Positions 41,624-50,601 are shown, counted from the first letter of the stretch. The stretch is 64,000 nucleotides of DNA from VXNE01 sp963665455 (GCA_963665455.1 OY762279.1:3658001-3722000), one strand, 5' to 3'. The notes: generated from the letters alone by a model not told the origin. A program made the numbers and translations.

Positions 41624-44557
41624 ATGCCGCAGAGGGAGAGTCCGTTGTCGCCGCATGGAACCCGACGCGCCCGCAACGGGCGACGACATCGCGTCCGCCG
41701 CCTGCTCGCGGCCATGGCGGCATGCTGGGTCGCGCATTGCGCGCCCGTTATCGTCGCGACCGAGGCGAACGTCGGGGAACACACCTTCCTCGACCGGACG
41801 CAACGCCTGATCTACGAAGGCAGGCGGTCCGGCGAGGGCTACTTCTCCGCGGATGGACGGTCGATGGTCTTCCAGAGCGAACGCTTGGCCGACAACCCGT
41901 TCTACCAGATCTACCTGCTCGACCTGCTGACCGGCGATATGCGTCTGGTGTCCACCGGCGTCGGGAAGACCACCTGTGCGTTCCTCCATCCGAACGGGAC
42001 GGAAATCCTGTTCTCCTCGACTCATCACGATCCCCGCTCCCTGGAACTACAGCGGGCGGAGTTGGAGTTCCGCGCCTCGGGCCGGGAACGCCGCTACGAA
42101 TGGGACTACGACCCGGAGATGGAGATCTACGCCATCGCCAACGCGCCCGGGGCGGTTCCCCGCCGGCTCACCGACGCACCCGGCTACGACGCCGAAGCCA
42201 GCTACTCGCCGGACGGCGGGTGGATCGTGTTCACCTCGCTACGCCATGCCTACGACGGCGAACTGGACGCACGGGAGCGGAAACTCCTGGAGACCGATCC
42301 CGCGTACTTCGGCGAGATTTGGATCATGCGCTCGGACGGGGGAGAGCCCAGGCGGCTGACGCATGCGCCGGGCTACGACGGCGGGCCGTTCTTCTTCGCG
42401 GACGGTTCGCGCATCGTCTGGCGGCGCTTCACGGCGGATGGGCTGAACGCGGACCTCTGGTCCATGAAGCCGGATGGCTCCGATCCCCGGCGCCTGACGG
42501 ACTTCGGCGCGATGAGCTGGGCACCTTACCCGCACCCATCGGGCGAATATGTTCTCTTCGCGTCGAACAAGCTCGGCTTCAACAACTTCGAGGTCTTCAT
42601 CGTCGATGCGCGGGGCACGCGGGAACCCGTGCGCGTGACGCATACGGATGGTTTCGACGGGCTGCCCGTGCCTTCCCCGTCCGGTGACCGGCTCGCCTGG
42701 ACGTCGAATCGGCATGGCGAAGGGGGTGGGCAGATCTACATCGCGGACTGGAATCACGCGGCGGCCCTCCAGGCGCTTGGGGCATCGGAGCGCTTGGCGG
42801 CGCCGGTAGGCGCGGCCGCCGCGGGCAGGAAACGCGTCGAGGACCATGTGTCGTACCTTGCGGCGCCGGAACTCGAGGGTCGCCTGACGGGCTCCGCGGG
42901 GGAGCTGCTGGCCGCCCGGTACATCGCGGATCAGCTCGCGGACCTCGGGGCGGCGCCGCTCCCCGGCCAAGACGACATGCTGTTCGAGTTCGAGTTCACT
43001 GCCGGAGCCAAAGACATCGGCTCAACCGTCCTTGTGGACGGCCCCGGCGGCGAGGAAGTGTTCACGGGCGAGGCCAGCGTGCGGGCGCTCGGCTTTTCCG
43101 ACGCCGGCCAGGTCGAGGGACCGGTCGTCTTCGCCGGCTACGGCATCCGCGTACCGGACTCCGCCGACTTCGGATATGACAGCTACGCAACCCTCAACGT
43201 CCAAGACAAGGTCGTCCTGGTGCTCCGCTACGTCCCGGAAGACGCCGAGGGCGACCTCCGCGCCACGCTGAACCGCTATTCGGGCCTGCGCTACAAGGCG
43301 TTGACGGCCCGGGAGGCGGGGGCTTCCGGCCTGCTCGTCGTCACCGGCCCGCGCTCGCCCAACGCGGGCAAGACGATTCCCATGGCCTTCGACACGGCGG
43401 CGGCCGGGTCCGGCATTCCTGCGGCCAGCATCGGCGCGGACGTGGCGGAGGCCCTCTTCGCGGGGACCGCCCGCACCTTGGAGGAGCTCCAGTCCAGCTT
43501 CGACGATGGCAATCCGCATGTCGCCGGGTTCGACCTCCCCAACGTGCGCGTCGTGCTCGAGGCCGCGCTGGAACGGGAACGGCGGACCGGGCGCAACGTG
43601 GTCGCCGCGCTGCCGGGCACGGCGGCGGCGGATGCGTCCTGGGTCGTGCTCGGCGCGCACTACGACCACCTGGGGCATGGACGGGGCGGTAGCTCGCTGG
43701 CCCGGAACGGCGAAGCCGGACAAGCACACCTCGGCGCGGACGACAATGCTTCGGGCGTGGCCGCCGTGCTCGAAGCTGCCGCGTCGCTCGCCGGAGTGGA
43801 TCACGCACGTCCAATCGCCCTTACGTTCTGGAGCGGTGAGGAGCTGGGCCTGCTCGGCTCCTCGCACTTCGTTGAGCAAGGCACGATTCCGGTTGATCGG
43901 ATCGCCGCATACGTCAACCTCGACATGGTGGGGCGCGTCCGCGACAACCGGCTCAACGTTCAGGGCGTGGGCTCCAGCCCCGAGTGGCCGCGCCTGATGG
44001 AGGCCGCCAACGTGCCCGTGGGGTTCGACCTCGCGCTCCAGGCCGACCCCTACCTCCCGACGGACAGTGCCGCCTTCTACAATGCGGGCATCCCGACGGC
44101 GAACCTCTTCAGCGGTGCCCACGAGGATTACCACCGGCCCTCGGACACGCCCGACCGTCTCGACTATGCGGGACTGACGCGGGTGGCGCGGCTCACGGCG
44201 CTGCTCGCCCGGCGCATCGCCAACCGGGCCGAGCCCCTGGCCTTCGCCCAAGTCGAGCGCCGGCCACAGCGTGGAGGAAGCCGTGACACCGTCCGTGCCT
44301 ACACCGGCACGGTCCCGGACTATGCGAGCGAGGCCGCGGGACTCCGGCTGTCGAACGTGATCGAGGGCGGTCCCGCGGCGGCGGCGGGCTTGCGCGGCGG
44401 CGACGTGATCGTCGAGTTCGCCGGACAGGCCATCGCCAACATCTACGACTACACCTACGCCCTCGACGACGTGAAGGTCGGCGTCCCCGTCGAGGTGGTG
44501 TTCGTGCGCGAGGGGGTCCGCAGGGCAGTGACCCTTACCCCTGGCGCGAGGCCATGA
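41624..44557 (+). CDS. Secreted M28 zinc peptidase with TolB/PD40 propeller and PDZ domain
   Basis: A 977-residue protein. A basic N-terminus and hydrophobic core (LLAAMAACWVAHCAPVIVA) form a Sec signal. Residues about 50-390 are a WD40-like/PD40 beta-propeller (YFSADGRSMVFQSERL, ASYSPDGGWIVFTS). Residues about 410-870 are the M28 peptidase with a zinc site: GAHYDHLGH (His), ADDNASGVAA (Asp), WSGEELGLLGS (Glu-Glu), YVNLDMVGR (Asp) and HEDYHRPSD (His). A C-terminal PDZ domain starts near GLRLSNVIEGGPAAAAGLRG. The start is uncertain: TTG 41612 overlaps hmuV, and TTG 41645 has the better ribosome site. Sitting inside a heme operon, it may free peptides or heme from host proteins. Confidence 0.85.
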   Translation: MPQRESPLSPHGTRRARNGRRHRVRRLLAAMAACWVAHCAPVIVATEANVGEHTFLDRTQRLIYEGRRSGEGYFSADGRSMVFQSERLADNPFYQIYLLDLLTGDMRLVSTGVGKTTCAFLHPNGTEILFSSTHHDPRSLELQRAELEFRASGRERRYEWDYDPEMEIYAIANAPGAVPRRLTDAPGYDAEASYSPDGGWIVFTSLRHAYDGELDARERKLLETDPAYFGEIWIMRSDGGEPRRLTHAPGYDGGPFFFADGSRIVWRRFTADGLNADLWSMKPDGSDPRRLTDFGAMSWAPYPHPSGEYVLFASNKLGFNNFEVFIVDARGTREPVRVTHTDGFDGLPVPSPSGDRLAWTSNRHGEGGGQIYIADWNHAAALQALGASERLAAPVGAAAAGRKRVEDHVSYLAAPELEGRLTGSAGELLAARYIADQLADLGAAPLPGQDDMLFEFEFTAGAKDIGSTVLVDGPGGEEVFTGEASVRALGFSDAGQVEGPVVFAGYGIRVPDSADFGYDSYATLNVQDKVVLVLRYVPEDAEGDLRATLNRYSGLRYKALTAREAGASGLLVVTGPRSPNAGKTIPMAFDTAAAGSGIPAASIGADVAEALFAGTARTLEELQSSFDDGNPHVAGFDLPNVRVVLEAALERERRTGRNVVAALPGTAAADASWVVLGAHYDHLGHGRGGSSLARNGEAGQAHLGADDNASGVAAVLEAAASLAGVDHARPIALTFWSGEELGLLGSSHFVEQGTIPVDRIAAYVNLDMVGRVRDNRLNVQGVGSSPEWPRLMEAANVPVGFDLALQADPYLPTDSAAFYNAGIPTANLFSGAHEDYHRPSDTPDRLDYAGLTRVARLTALLARRIANRAEPLAFAQVERRPQRGGSRDTVRAYTGTVPDYASEAAGLRLSNVIEGGPAAAAGLRGGDVIVEFAGQAIANIYDYTYALDDVKVGVPVEVVFVREGVRRAVTLTPGARP

Positions 44558-44593
44558 AGCCGCGGACACGACCAATACCACTGGAGAGAAATC

Positions 44594-44914
44594 ATGTTCA
44601 TCGCCATGAATCGTTTCAAGATCGCGCTCGGCCGCGAGGCGGATTTCGAGCGCGTGTGGCGCGAGCGGGAGTCGTTCCTCGACGACGCGCCCGGTTTTCG
44701 CTCGTTCGCCCTCCTCAAGGGGCCGGTCGGCGACGATCACGCGCTCTACGCCTCCCACACCATCTGGGAATCGCGGGCGGCGTTCGATGCGTGGACGGAA
44801 TCCGATCTGTTCCGCAAGGCCCACGCCCAGCGCAGCGCGCCGAAGGGGACGTATTTGGGGCACCCTCGGCTCGAGACGTTCGAGGCCGTGTTGCAGGCGG
44901 AACGGGCTCCTTGA
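44594..44914 (+). CDS. Heme-degrading monooxygenase (IsdG/HmoA-like)
   Basis: A 106-residue ferredoxin-like (ABM) protein. The catalytic triad of IsdG-type heme oxygenases, Asn-Trp-His, is present at N6 (FIAMNRFKI), W67 (FDAWTES) and H77 (RKAHAQR), almost exactly the IsdG numbering (7, 67, 77). It would open the heme ring in the cytoplasm with oxygen and release iron. GGAGAG precedes the ATG. It is the last gene of the heme block, 36 bp after the M28 peptidase, and closes a complete route from outer membrane to iron. Biosynthetic ABM monooxygenase is the less likely alternative. Confidence 0.85.
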   Translation: MFIAMNRFKIALGREADFERVWRERESFLDDAPGFRSFALLKGPVGDDHALYASHTIWESRAAFDAWTESDLFRKAHAQRSAPKGTYLGHPRLETFEAVLQAERAP

Positions 44915-45008
44915 ACGCGTTTCGTGGCTCTTGTGGCTCCGCTCCACTGGAACGCCGATACGCCCTATTGCATACTCCCGCATCGTTCTCGCGGCGCGGT
45001 CGTGGATC

Positions 45009-45470
45009 ATGCGGCTGACAACCAAGGGCCGATACGCGGTGACGGCGGTGCTGGATCTGGCGCTGCATGGCGGCGATGGTCCGGTACCGTTGTCGGACAT
45101 CGCACGGCGGCAGGGCATTTCCCGGCCCTACCTCGAGCAACTTTTCGGTCGGCTCAAGCACGAGGGGTTCATCGACAGCGTGCGTGGCCCGGGCGGCGGC
45201 TACTGCCTGGACAAGCCCCTGGAGGAGTTGAGCGTCTCCGACATCGTGTGCGCGGTGGGGGAGGGCGTGGACGCGACGCGCTGCGGCGGCAACGGCGACT
45301 GCCAGGACGGCGAGATCTGCCTCACCCACGAGCTGTGGGCCGATCTGTCGCAGCAGATCGATCTCTTCCTGAAACGCGTCACGTTCGCGTCGCTGGTCGC
45401 GCGGCGGGACGTGGCCCACGTGGCGAGACGGCAGGACGACGGCAACCTGATCGACTCGCGCATGCTCTGA
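45009..45470 (+). CDS. iscR: Iron-sulfur cluster regulator IscR (Rrf2 family)
   Basis: A 153-residue winged-helix regulator that senses cellular Fe-S status. The N-terminus MRLTTKGRYAVTAVLDLA and the recognition region ISRPYLEQLFGRLKHEGFI match IscR. The cluster ligands are spaced C-x5-C-x5-C-x2-H (RCGGNGDCQDGEICLTHELW), the exact IscR pattern. With a [2Fe-2S] cluster it represses the isc genes; without it, it acts on other promoters. iscS starts 17 bp downstream. The heme-monooxygenase gene ends 94 bp upstream, so the iscR promoter lies in that gap. Confidence 0.96.
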   Translation: MRLTTKGRYAVTAVLDLALHGGDGPVPLSDIARRQGISRPYLEQLFGRLKHEGFIDSVRGPGGGYCLDKPLEELSVSDIVCAVGEGVDATRCGGNGDCQDGEICLTHELWADLSQQIDLFLKRVTFASLVARRDVAHVARRQDDGNLIDSRML

Positions 45471-45486
45471 CGGCCGCCGGCACGAC

Positions 45487-46644
45487 GTGACGCCCACCAA
45501 GGCCGTTTACCTCGACTACTCGGCCACGACGCCGGTCGATCCGCGCGTCGCGCAGCGCATGAGCGGGTGCCTGCTCACCGAGGGCGTGTTCGGGAATCCC
45601 GCGTCCCGCTCCCATGTGTACGGCTGGGAGGCCGAGGAGTTGGTCGAGGAGGCCCGGGCCGGGGTCGCGGCGCTCTTCAACGCCGATCCGCGGGAGGTCG
45701 TGTGGACCTCCGGTGCCACGGAGTCCGACAACCTGGCCATCAAGGGCGTCGTCGAGGCCATGAACGGCCGTCACGTCGTGACGACGAGCTACGAACACAA
45801 GGCCGTGCTCGACACCTGCGCTTGGCTCGAGACGCGTGGGGTGGACGTGACGCGGGTCGATCCGGATGGCGACGGCGTGGTCCATCCCGGTGCGGTCGAG
45901 GAGGCGCTGCGCGACGACACGACGCTGGTGTCCGTGATGCACGCCAACAACGAGATCGGCGTCGTGAACGACGTCCGCGCGATCGGGGCGGTGTGTCGGC
46001 GGCGGGGAGTGACGTTCCATACGGACGCCGCGCAGAGCGCCGGCAAGATCCCCATCGACATGCGCGCGGACCACCTGGACCTGATCAGCGTCTCGGGCCA
46101 CAAGATCTATGGGCCGAAGGGCGTGGGGGCGCTACTCGTCCGCCGCGAGCCGCCGCTGCCGCTGGCCGCGCAGATCCACGGCGGCGGTCACGAACGGGGC
46201 ATGCGCTCCGGGACGCTCGCGACCCACCAGATCGTCGGCTTGGGCGAGGCGTGCCGCATCTGCCGGGACGAGATGCCGCGGGAGAGCACGCGCATCCGCG
46301 CCCTGCGAGACCGCCTGTGGAGCCACCTGGCGCAACTCCCCGGCGTGCGCCGCAACGGCTCGGAAGAGCACCGGCTGCCCGGCACGCTCAATGCGTCCTT
46401 CGCGGATGTCGATGGGGAGACCCTGCTGTTGGCCCTCGACGACATCGCCGTGTCGACGGGTTCCGCATGCACCTCGGCGACGGTGGAACCGTCCTACGTG
46501 CTCAAGGTGCTTGGCGTGCCGGACGCACTCGCCCACGCCTCGCTACGGTTCACGGTGGGGCGCTACACGTCGGAGGGCGACATCGACTTCGCGGGCCGCC
46601 GGGTCGTGGAGGTGGTGGAGAAGCTGCGGGCCCGGCGCGTATAA
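45487..46644 (+). CDS. iscS: Cysteine desulfurase IscS with short C-terminus
   Basis: A 385-residue PLP enzyme that takes sulfur from cysteine for Fe-S clusters and tRNA thiolation. Motifs are YLDYSATTPVDPRVA, GATESDNLAIKG, HANNEIGVVNDV, SVSGHKIYGPKGVGAL (PLP-lysine), GGHERGMRSGT and the mobile active-site Cys loop VSTGSACTSATVEPS. E. coli IscS has 404 residues; this one ends at GRYTSEGDIDFAGRR plus a dozen residues and lacks the tail of about 20 that contacts IscU. It starts with GTG. Unusually, no iscU, iscA, hscBA or fdx follow; ndk comes next. Confidence 0.95.
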   Translation: MTPTKAVYLDYSATTPVDPRVAQRMSGCLLTEGVFGNPASRSHVYGWEAEELVEEARAGVAALFNADPREVVWTSGATESDNLAIKGVVEAMNGRHVVTTSYEHKAVLDTCAWLETRGVDVTRVDPDGDGVVHPGAVEEALRDDTTLVSVMHANNEIGVVNDVRAIGAVCRRRGVTFHTDAAQSAGKIPIDMRADHLDLISVSGHKIYGPKGVGALLVRREPPLPLAAQIHGGGHERGMRSGTLATHQIVGLGEACRICRDEMPRESTRIRALRDRLWSHLAQLPGVRRNGSEEHRLPGTLNASFADVDGETLLLALDDIAVSTGSACTSATVEPSYVLKVLGVPDALAHASLRFTVGRYTSEGDIDFAGRRVVEVVEKLRARRV

Positions 46645-46703
46645 TTCGCGCCTGCCCGAGCCTCGGGGTTCCGGCGCGCCCCCTGCTTCGACGGAGAATC
46701 TCC

Positions 46704-47132
46704 ATGGCATTGGAACGCACGCTTTCCATCGTGAAGCCCGACGCCGTGGAACGCAACATCGTGGGCGAGGTGTATTCGCGTTTCGAGAAGGCGGGGTTGC
46801 GCATCGTCGCGGCCAAGATGATGCGGCTTTCCCGGCACGCTGCCGCGGGGTTCTACGCGGAGCACGAGGGCAAGCCGTTCTACGACAGCCTGTTGTCCTA
46901 CATGAGCTCGGGGCCCGTGATGGTCCAGGTGCTCGAGGGGGACGACGCGATTCTGGTCAACCGCCGGTTGATGGGCGCCACGGACCCGCGTGAGGCGGCC
47001 CCGGGGACCATCCGGGCGGACTTCGCGGATTCGGTGGACGCGAACGCGGTACACGGCTCGGACTCTCCGGCCAGCGCCGAACGCGAGATCGCCTACTTCT
47101 TCTGCGAAGCGGACATCTGCCCCCGGGGCTAG
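46704..47132 (+). CDS. ndk: Nucleoside diphosphate kinase
   Basis: A 142-residue enzyme balancing nucleoside triphosphates by phosphate transfer through a histidine. The N-terminus ALERTLSIVKPDAVERNIVG, SSGPVMVQVLEG, RRLMGATDPREAAPGTIR and the active site NAVHGSDSPASAEREIAYFF are all canonical. The length equals the family norm (about 141-143). GGAGAA precedes the ATG. Its position directly after iscS and before rlmN reflects collapse of the usual isc and ndk blocks into one. Confidence 0.97.
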   Translation: MALERTLSIVKPDAVERNIVGEVYSRFEKAGLRIVAAKMMRLSRHAAAGFYAEHEGKPFYDSLLSYMSSGPVMVQVLEGDDAILVNRRLMGATDPREAAPGTIRADFADSVDANAVHGSDSPASAEREIAYFFCEADICPRG

Positions 47133-47233
47133 TACCGCGGAAACTCGAGCGCGGCAGCCGACGATGAACCACGAGGCACCAAGGACTTGCGCTACATGCA
47201 CAAGCGATCGGGTGCAATGTTCGGTCTAGGGCC

Positions 47234-48325
47234 GTGATCAACCTCCTTGGCCTGGACCGCGACGCGTTGACGCGGTATTTCGCCGACCTTGGCGAGAAGC
47301 CGTATCGGGCGCGCATCCTGATGCGGTGGGTGTACAAGCAGGGCGTCACGGATTTCGCCCGGATGACCGACTTCTCCCGCGCCCTGCGCGCGCACCTTGC
47401 CGGGGCGGCGGAATTGCGCGCCCCCGAAATCGCCGCCGGCCAGCGTTCGGCGGACGGCACGATGAAATGGTCGATGCGTACGGACGCCGGCGACCTCGTT
47501 GAGACCGTCCTCATTCCCGATGGGGGCCGCAACACCCTGTGCATCTCCTCCCAAGCGGGCTGCGCCCTCGACTGCGCGTTCTGCGCGACCGGCAAGCAGG
47601 GCTTCAACGGCAACCTGTCGCCGGCGGAGATCGGCGGGCAGGTCTGGCTCGCCGCCCAACACCTCGCGGCCGAGGGCGATCCGCGGGGCATCACCAACGT
47701 CGTCTTCATGGGGATGGGCGAACCGCTGCTCAACTTCGAGGCGACGGCGACCGTGGCCAACCTGCTGACCGACGACTACGCCTACGGCATTTCGAAGCGC
47801 CGCGTGACGGTGAGCACCGCGGGCGTCGTCCCGCGGATTCGGGAGCTGGCGGAGCGCACGGACTGCGCCTTGGCGGTGAGCCTGCACGCGCCGGACGACG
47901 CCCTGCGCGACCAGCTGGTGCCCCTGAACCGGCGCTATCCCTTGGCGGAGTTGCTGGACGCCTGCCGGGACTACCTCGCCTGCGTCGGCGAGAAGCGGTC
48001 CGTGACGATGGAGTACGCGCTCATCAAGGGCTGGAACGACAGCCTCGACCACGCACGGGCCCTCGCCAAGCTGCTGCGCTCCGTGCGCTGCAAGATCAAC
48101 CTCATTCCCTTCAACCCGTTCCCCGGCAGTGGGTTCGAGCGGCCGGACGACGCCACGGCCCGTGCCTTCCAGACCACGCTGATGGGCGCCGGCTACACGG
48201 CGACGCTGCGGGCCACCCGTGGCGCGGACATCGCGGCGGCGTGCGGACAGCTCGTGGGCGCCGTGCGTGACCGTACGCGCCGCAGCGCCCGCCACGCGCG
48301 CTTGCTCGCCGTGGACGCCGCGTAA
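47234..48325 (+). CDS. rlmN: Dual-specificity 23S rRNA/tRNA methyltransferase RlmN
   Basis: A 363-residue radical-SAM enzyme that methylates C2 of A2503 in 23S rRNA and A37 in certain tRNAs. The cluster motif is CALDCAFCATG (CxxxCxxC), followed by NVVFMGMGEPLLNFEA and VSLHAPDDALRDQLVPLNR. The resolving cysteine is in TRGADIAAACGQL near residue 340. The N-terminal helical domain (YRARILMRWVYKQG) is also typical. The start is a GTG at 47234. In E. coli the next gene is pilW; here rodZ follows after 14 bp. Confidence 0.97.
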   Translation: MINLLGLDRDALTRYFADLGEKPYRARILMRWVYKQGVTDFARMTDFSRALRAHLAGAAELRAPEIAAGQRSADGTMKWSMRTDAGDLVETVLIPDGGRNTLCISSQAGCALDCAFCATGKQGFNGNLSPAEIGGQVWLAAQHLAAEGDPRGITNVVFMGMGEPLLNFEATATVANLLTDDYAYGISKRRVTVSTAGVVPRIRELAERTDCALAVSLHAPDDALRDQLVPLNRRYPLAELLDACRDYLACVGEKRSVTMEYALIKGWNDSLDHARALAKLLRSVRCKINLIPFNPFPGSGFERPDDATARAFQTTLMGAGYTATLRATRGADIAAACGQLVGAVRDRTRRSARHARLLAVDAA

Positions 48326-48339
48326 CCGGGTCCGCGAAG

Positions 48340-49326
48340 GTGAGCGAACTGCCCGCCGGCGGCCCCGGAGCGGCGTTGCGTGAAGCCCGTGAAGCCCTCG
48401 GCATTTCCCTAGAGGAGGTGGCGGCCGCGATGAACCTCCTGGTCGACACGGTCCGCAGCATCGAGGAGGACGCGTTCGAGAACCTGCCGGCGCCGTTCAC
48501 CCGGGGTTACATCCGTTCCTACGCCCGCCTACTGCGGTTGGACGGCGACGTGTTGGTCCGCCAGTACGACGAGGGTCCACAACCCGGCTTGGAGGAGGGC
48601 AAGCTGGTCGTGGAGGTGGCGAAGCCCGCGCTCAGCGAACTACCCCAGCGGCACCCCGGCTGGGTGTTCGGAGGTGCCGTGTTCGCGGTCGCCCTGGCCG
48701 GGGCAGCGGTGTTGTGGTGGGCTTGGCCGGACGACACGCAGGCCACCTTGGACCTGGGGGGCATCGCGGGGGAATCGCGTCCGGCGGAGCCGGTTGACCC
48801 GAACGCACCCGCGGCGCCGGGTACGGGCGGTGAGCGCGAGCGGCCGGCGGCCGACCCGGCTACCACGGACGCGACGACACGGGAGGTGTCCGGGGCAACG
48901 CCGGTCCCGGGCGAGAACACGGCCGGCGGCCAGCCGTTGGCGACGGACGCCATGGATGCTTCGAATGGGACACCCGCGGACGAGGCGGGGGCCCCGGCGC
49001 CGGGTTTCGACGAAACACCGGTGCTCGACTTGGAAGTGCTGCCGCCAGACGTCGTGGTGGTCGAGACCCAAGGCGCGCCAGGCGGCCCCGACCTTCTCGA
49101 ACTGACGTTCACGGAGGACTGCTGGGTGGAGGTGTTCGACCACGAGGGCCGCATCGTGCACATGGATTTGAACCTCGCGGGCAAGTCGCTACGGCTACGG
49201 GGCCAGGCACCGCTCTCCGTCCGGCTCGGCAACGCCGGCGCGGCCGCCCTCGCGTTCAACGGCGAGCCGGTACCTCTCGCCCCGTACACCCGGGCCAACG
49301 TCGCGAACCTGGTGCTCGGAGAGTAG
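48340..49326 (+). CDS. rodZ: Cytoskeleton/cell-shape protein RodZ
   Basis: A 328-residue membrane-anchored protein. The N-terminal Xre-like helix-turn-helix (residues about 10-75: LREAREALGISLEEVAAAMN, PAPFTRGYIRSYARLL) binds MreB. One span follows at about 108-128 (VFGGAVFAVALAGAAVLWWA), then a long Pro/Ala/Thr-rich linker. A C-terminal periplasmic DUF4115 beta domain has LLELTFTEDCWVEVFDHEG and PLSVRLGNAGA. It couples MreB filaments to the wall synthesis machinery. The start is GTG, 14 bp after rlmN; hisS begins 3 bp after its stop, with ispG absent. Confidence 0.93.
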   Translation: MSELPAGGPGAALREAREALGISLEEVAAAMNLLVDTVRSIEEDAFENLPAPFTRGYIRSYARLLRLDGDVLVRQYDEGPQPGLEEGKLVVEVAKPALSELPQRHPGWVFGGAVFAVALAGAAVLWWAWPDDTQATLDLGGIAGESRPAEPVDPNAPAAPGTGGERERPAADPATTDATTREVSGATPVPGENTAGGQPLATDAMDASNGTPADEAGAPAPGFDETPVLDLEVLPPDVVVVETQGAPGGPDLLELTFTEDCWVEVFDHEGRIVHMDLNLAGKSLRLRGQAPLSVRLGNAGAAALAFNGEPVPLAPYTRANVANLVLGE

Positions 49327-49329
49327 GCG

Positions 49330-50592
49330 ATGGAACTGCGGCGCGTCCGCGGCATGCGCGACCTCGTCGCCGGCGACGCCGAGCGCGCGCGCCGCGTGGA
49401 GGAAGCCATCGTTGGTGGCATCCGCTCGTACGGGTATGAGGAGATACGCCTGCCCTTGCTCGAGGCCTCGGAACTGTTTAGCCGAGGCGTTGGAGAGGCG
49501 ACGGACATCGTCGAGAAGGAGATGTACACCTTTCTCGACCGGGGCGGCAAGCAGCTCTCCCTGCGGCCGGAGGGCACGGCGAGCTGCGTGCGCGCGGGCA
49601 TTCAGCAGGGCCTGTTCCACCACCGTAGCCAGCGTTTCTGGTACGCGGGTCCCATGTTTCGCTATGAACGGCCCCAGAAGGGCCGCTTCCGGCAGTTCGA
49701 CCAAATCGGCGCGGAGGTATTCGGCGTCGCGGGGCCGCAAGCCGAGGCGGAACTCGTGCAGATGGTGTGCTCTATTTGGCGCGGGCTCGGCGTCGCCGAT
49801 GGACTCGAACTGCAAATCAACACCGTCGGTGCCGGCCGCTCGCGGCGGGCCTACCGTGAAGCGCTGCTTGCTTTTTTGGCCCCCCACGCCGAAACCTTGG
49901 ACGAGGACAGCCGGCGGCGCCTCGATACCAATCCCCTGCGCATCCTGGACAGCAAGGTCCCGTCCACCAGGGCCGTCCTCGAAGGCGCCCCCGAGTTGCG
50001 GGATTTTCTGGAACCCTCGGACGCGGAACATTTCGACGAACTGCGAGGGCTCCTCGACGGCTTGGAGTTGCCCTACCGGGTGAACCCCCGCCTCGTGCGC
50101 GGGCTCGACTACTACACGCATACGGTGTTCGAGTGGGTGACGGGCGGTGCGGGCGCCCAGGATGCAGTCTGCGCGGGCGGGCGTTACGATGGCTTGGTCG
50201 AGAGCCTGGGCGGGCGCTCAACCCCGGCCGCGGGCTTCGCGATCGGCGTGGATCGCGTGGTGCTGCTGGCCGACGCAATGCGGGGCGGCGAGGAGTATCG
50301 CCCCGTCGATGCCTACTGGGTGGTGCTGGACCGCCGTTTCATGGGCCGGGTGCTGGAGTTGGCGCAGCGGTTGCGCGACAGCGTCCCGGGATTGCGCGTG
50401 CGCACGGATACCGCCGGCGGCCGGCCCGCCGCCCAGTTCCGGCGCGCGGACGAGAGCGGTGCCCGCTGGGCGCTCATCGTGGGGGAGGACGAGATGGCCC
50501 GGGAACAAGTGTCGGTGAAGTGGCTCCGGGAGGAGCGCGACCAGGCGATGTTGCCGTTCGCGGAACTCGGTGCCGTCATGCGGCCCCATTGA
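49330..50592 (+). CDS. hisS: Histidyl-tRNA synthetase
   Basis: A 420-residue class II synthetase that charges tRNA-His. Motif 1 region is RVRGMRDLVAGDAERA to EIRLPLLEASELFSRGVGE; motif 2 is FRYERPQKGRFRQFDQIG; the histidine-specific loops are LVRGLDYYTHTVFEW and CAGGRYDGLVESLGG; motif 3 is PAAGFAIGVDRVVLL. A C-terminal anticodon-binding domain follows (VLDRRFMGRVLELAQRLR). The length matches E. coli (424). It sits 3 bp from rodZ and 9 bp from the yfgM-like gene, within one operon. Confidence 0.97.
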   Translation: MELRRVRGMRDLVAGDAERARRVEEAIVGGIRSYGYEEIRLPLLEASELFSRGVGEATDIVEKEMYTFLDRGGKQLSLRPEGTASCVRAGIQQGLFHHRSQRFWYAGPMFRYERPQKGRFRQFDQIGAEVFGVAGPQAEAELVQMVCSIWRGLGVADGLELQINTVGAGRSRRAYREALLAFLAPHAETLDEDSRRRLDTNPLRILDSKVPSTRAVLEGAPELRDFLEPSDAEHFDELRGLLDGLELPYRVNPRLVRGLDYYTHTVFEWVTGGAGAQDAVCAGGRYDGLVESLGGRSTPAAGFAIGVDRVVLLADAMRGGEEYRPVDAYWVVLDRRFMGRVLELAQRLRDSVPGLRVRTDTAGGRPAAQFRRADESGARWALIVGEDEMAREQVSVKWLREERDQAMLPFAELGAVMRPH

Positions 50593-50601
50593 GGACGAAT
50601 C

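Noticed and set aside
43022..45118. A 698-codon minus-strand frame opposite the M28 peptidase and iscR
   Set aside because: Antisense shadow; the plus strand carries the zinc-site motifs and the IscR cysteines.
46645..46703. Remnant of iscU between iscS and ndk
   Set aside because: Only 59 bp separate the genes and none of the three frames shows scaffold-like residues.
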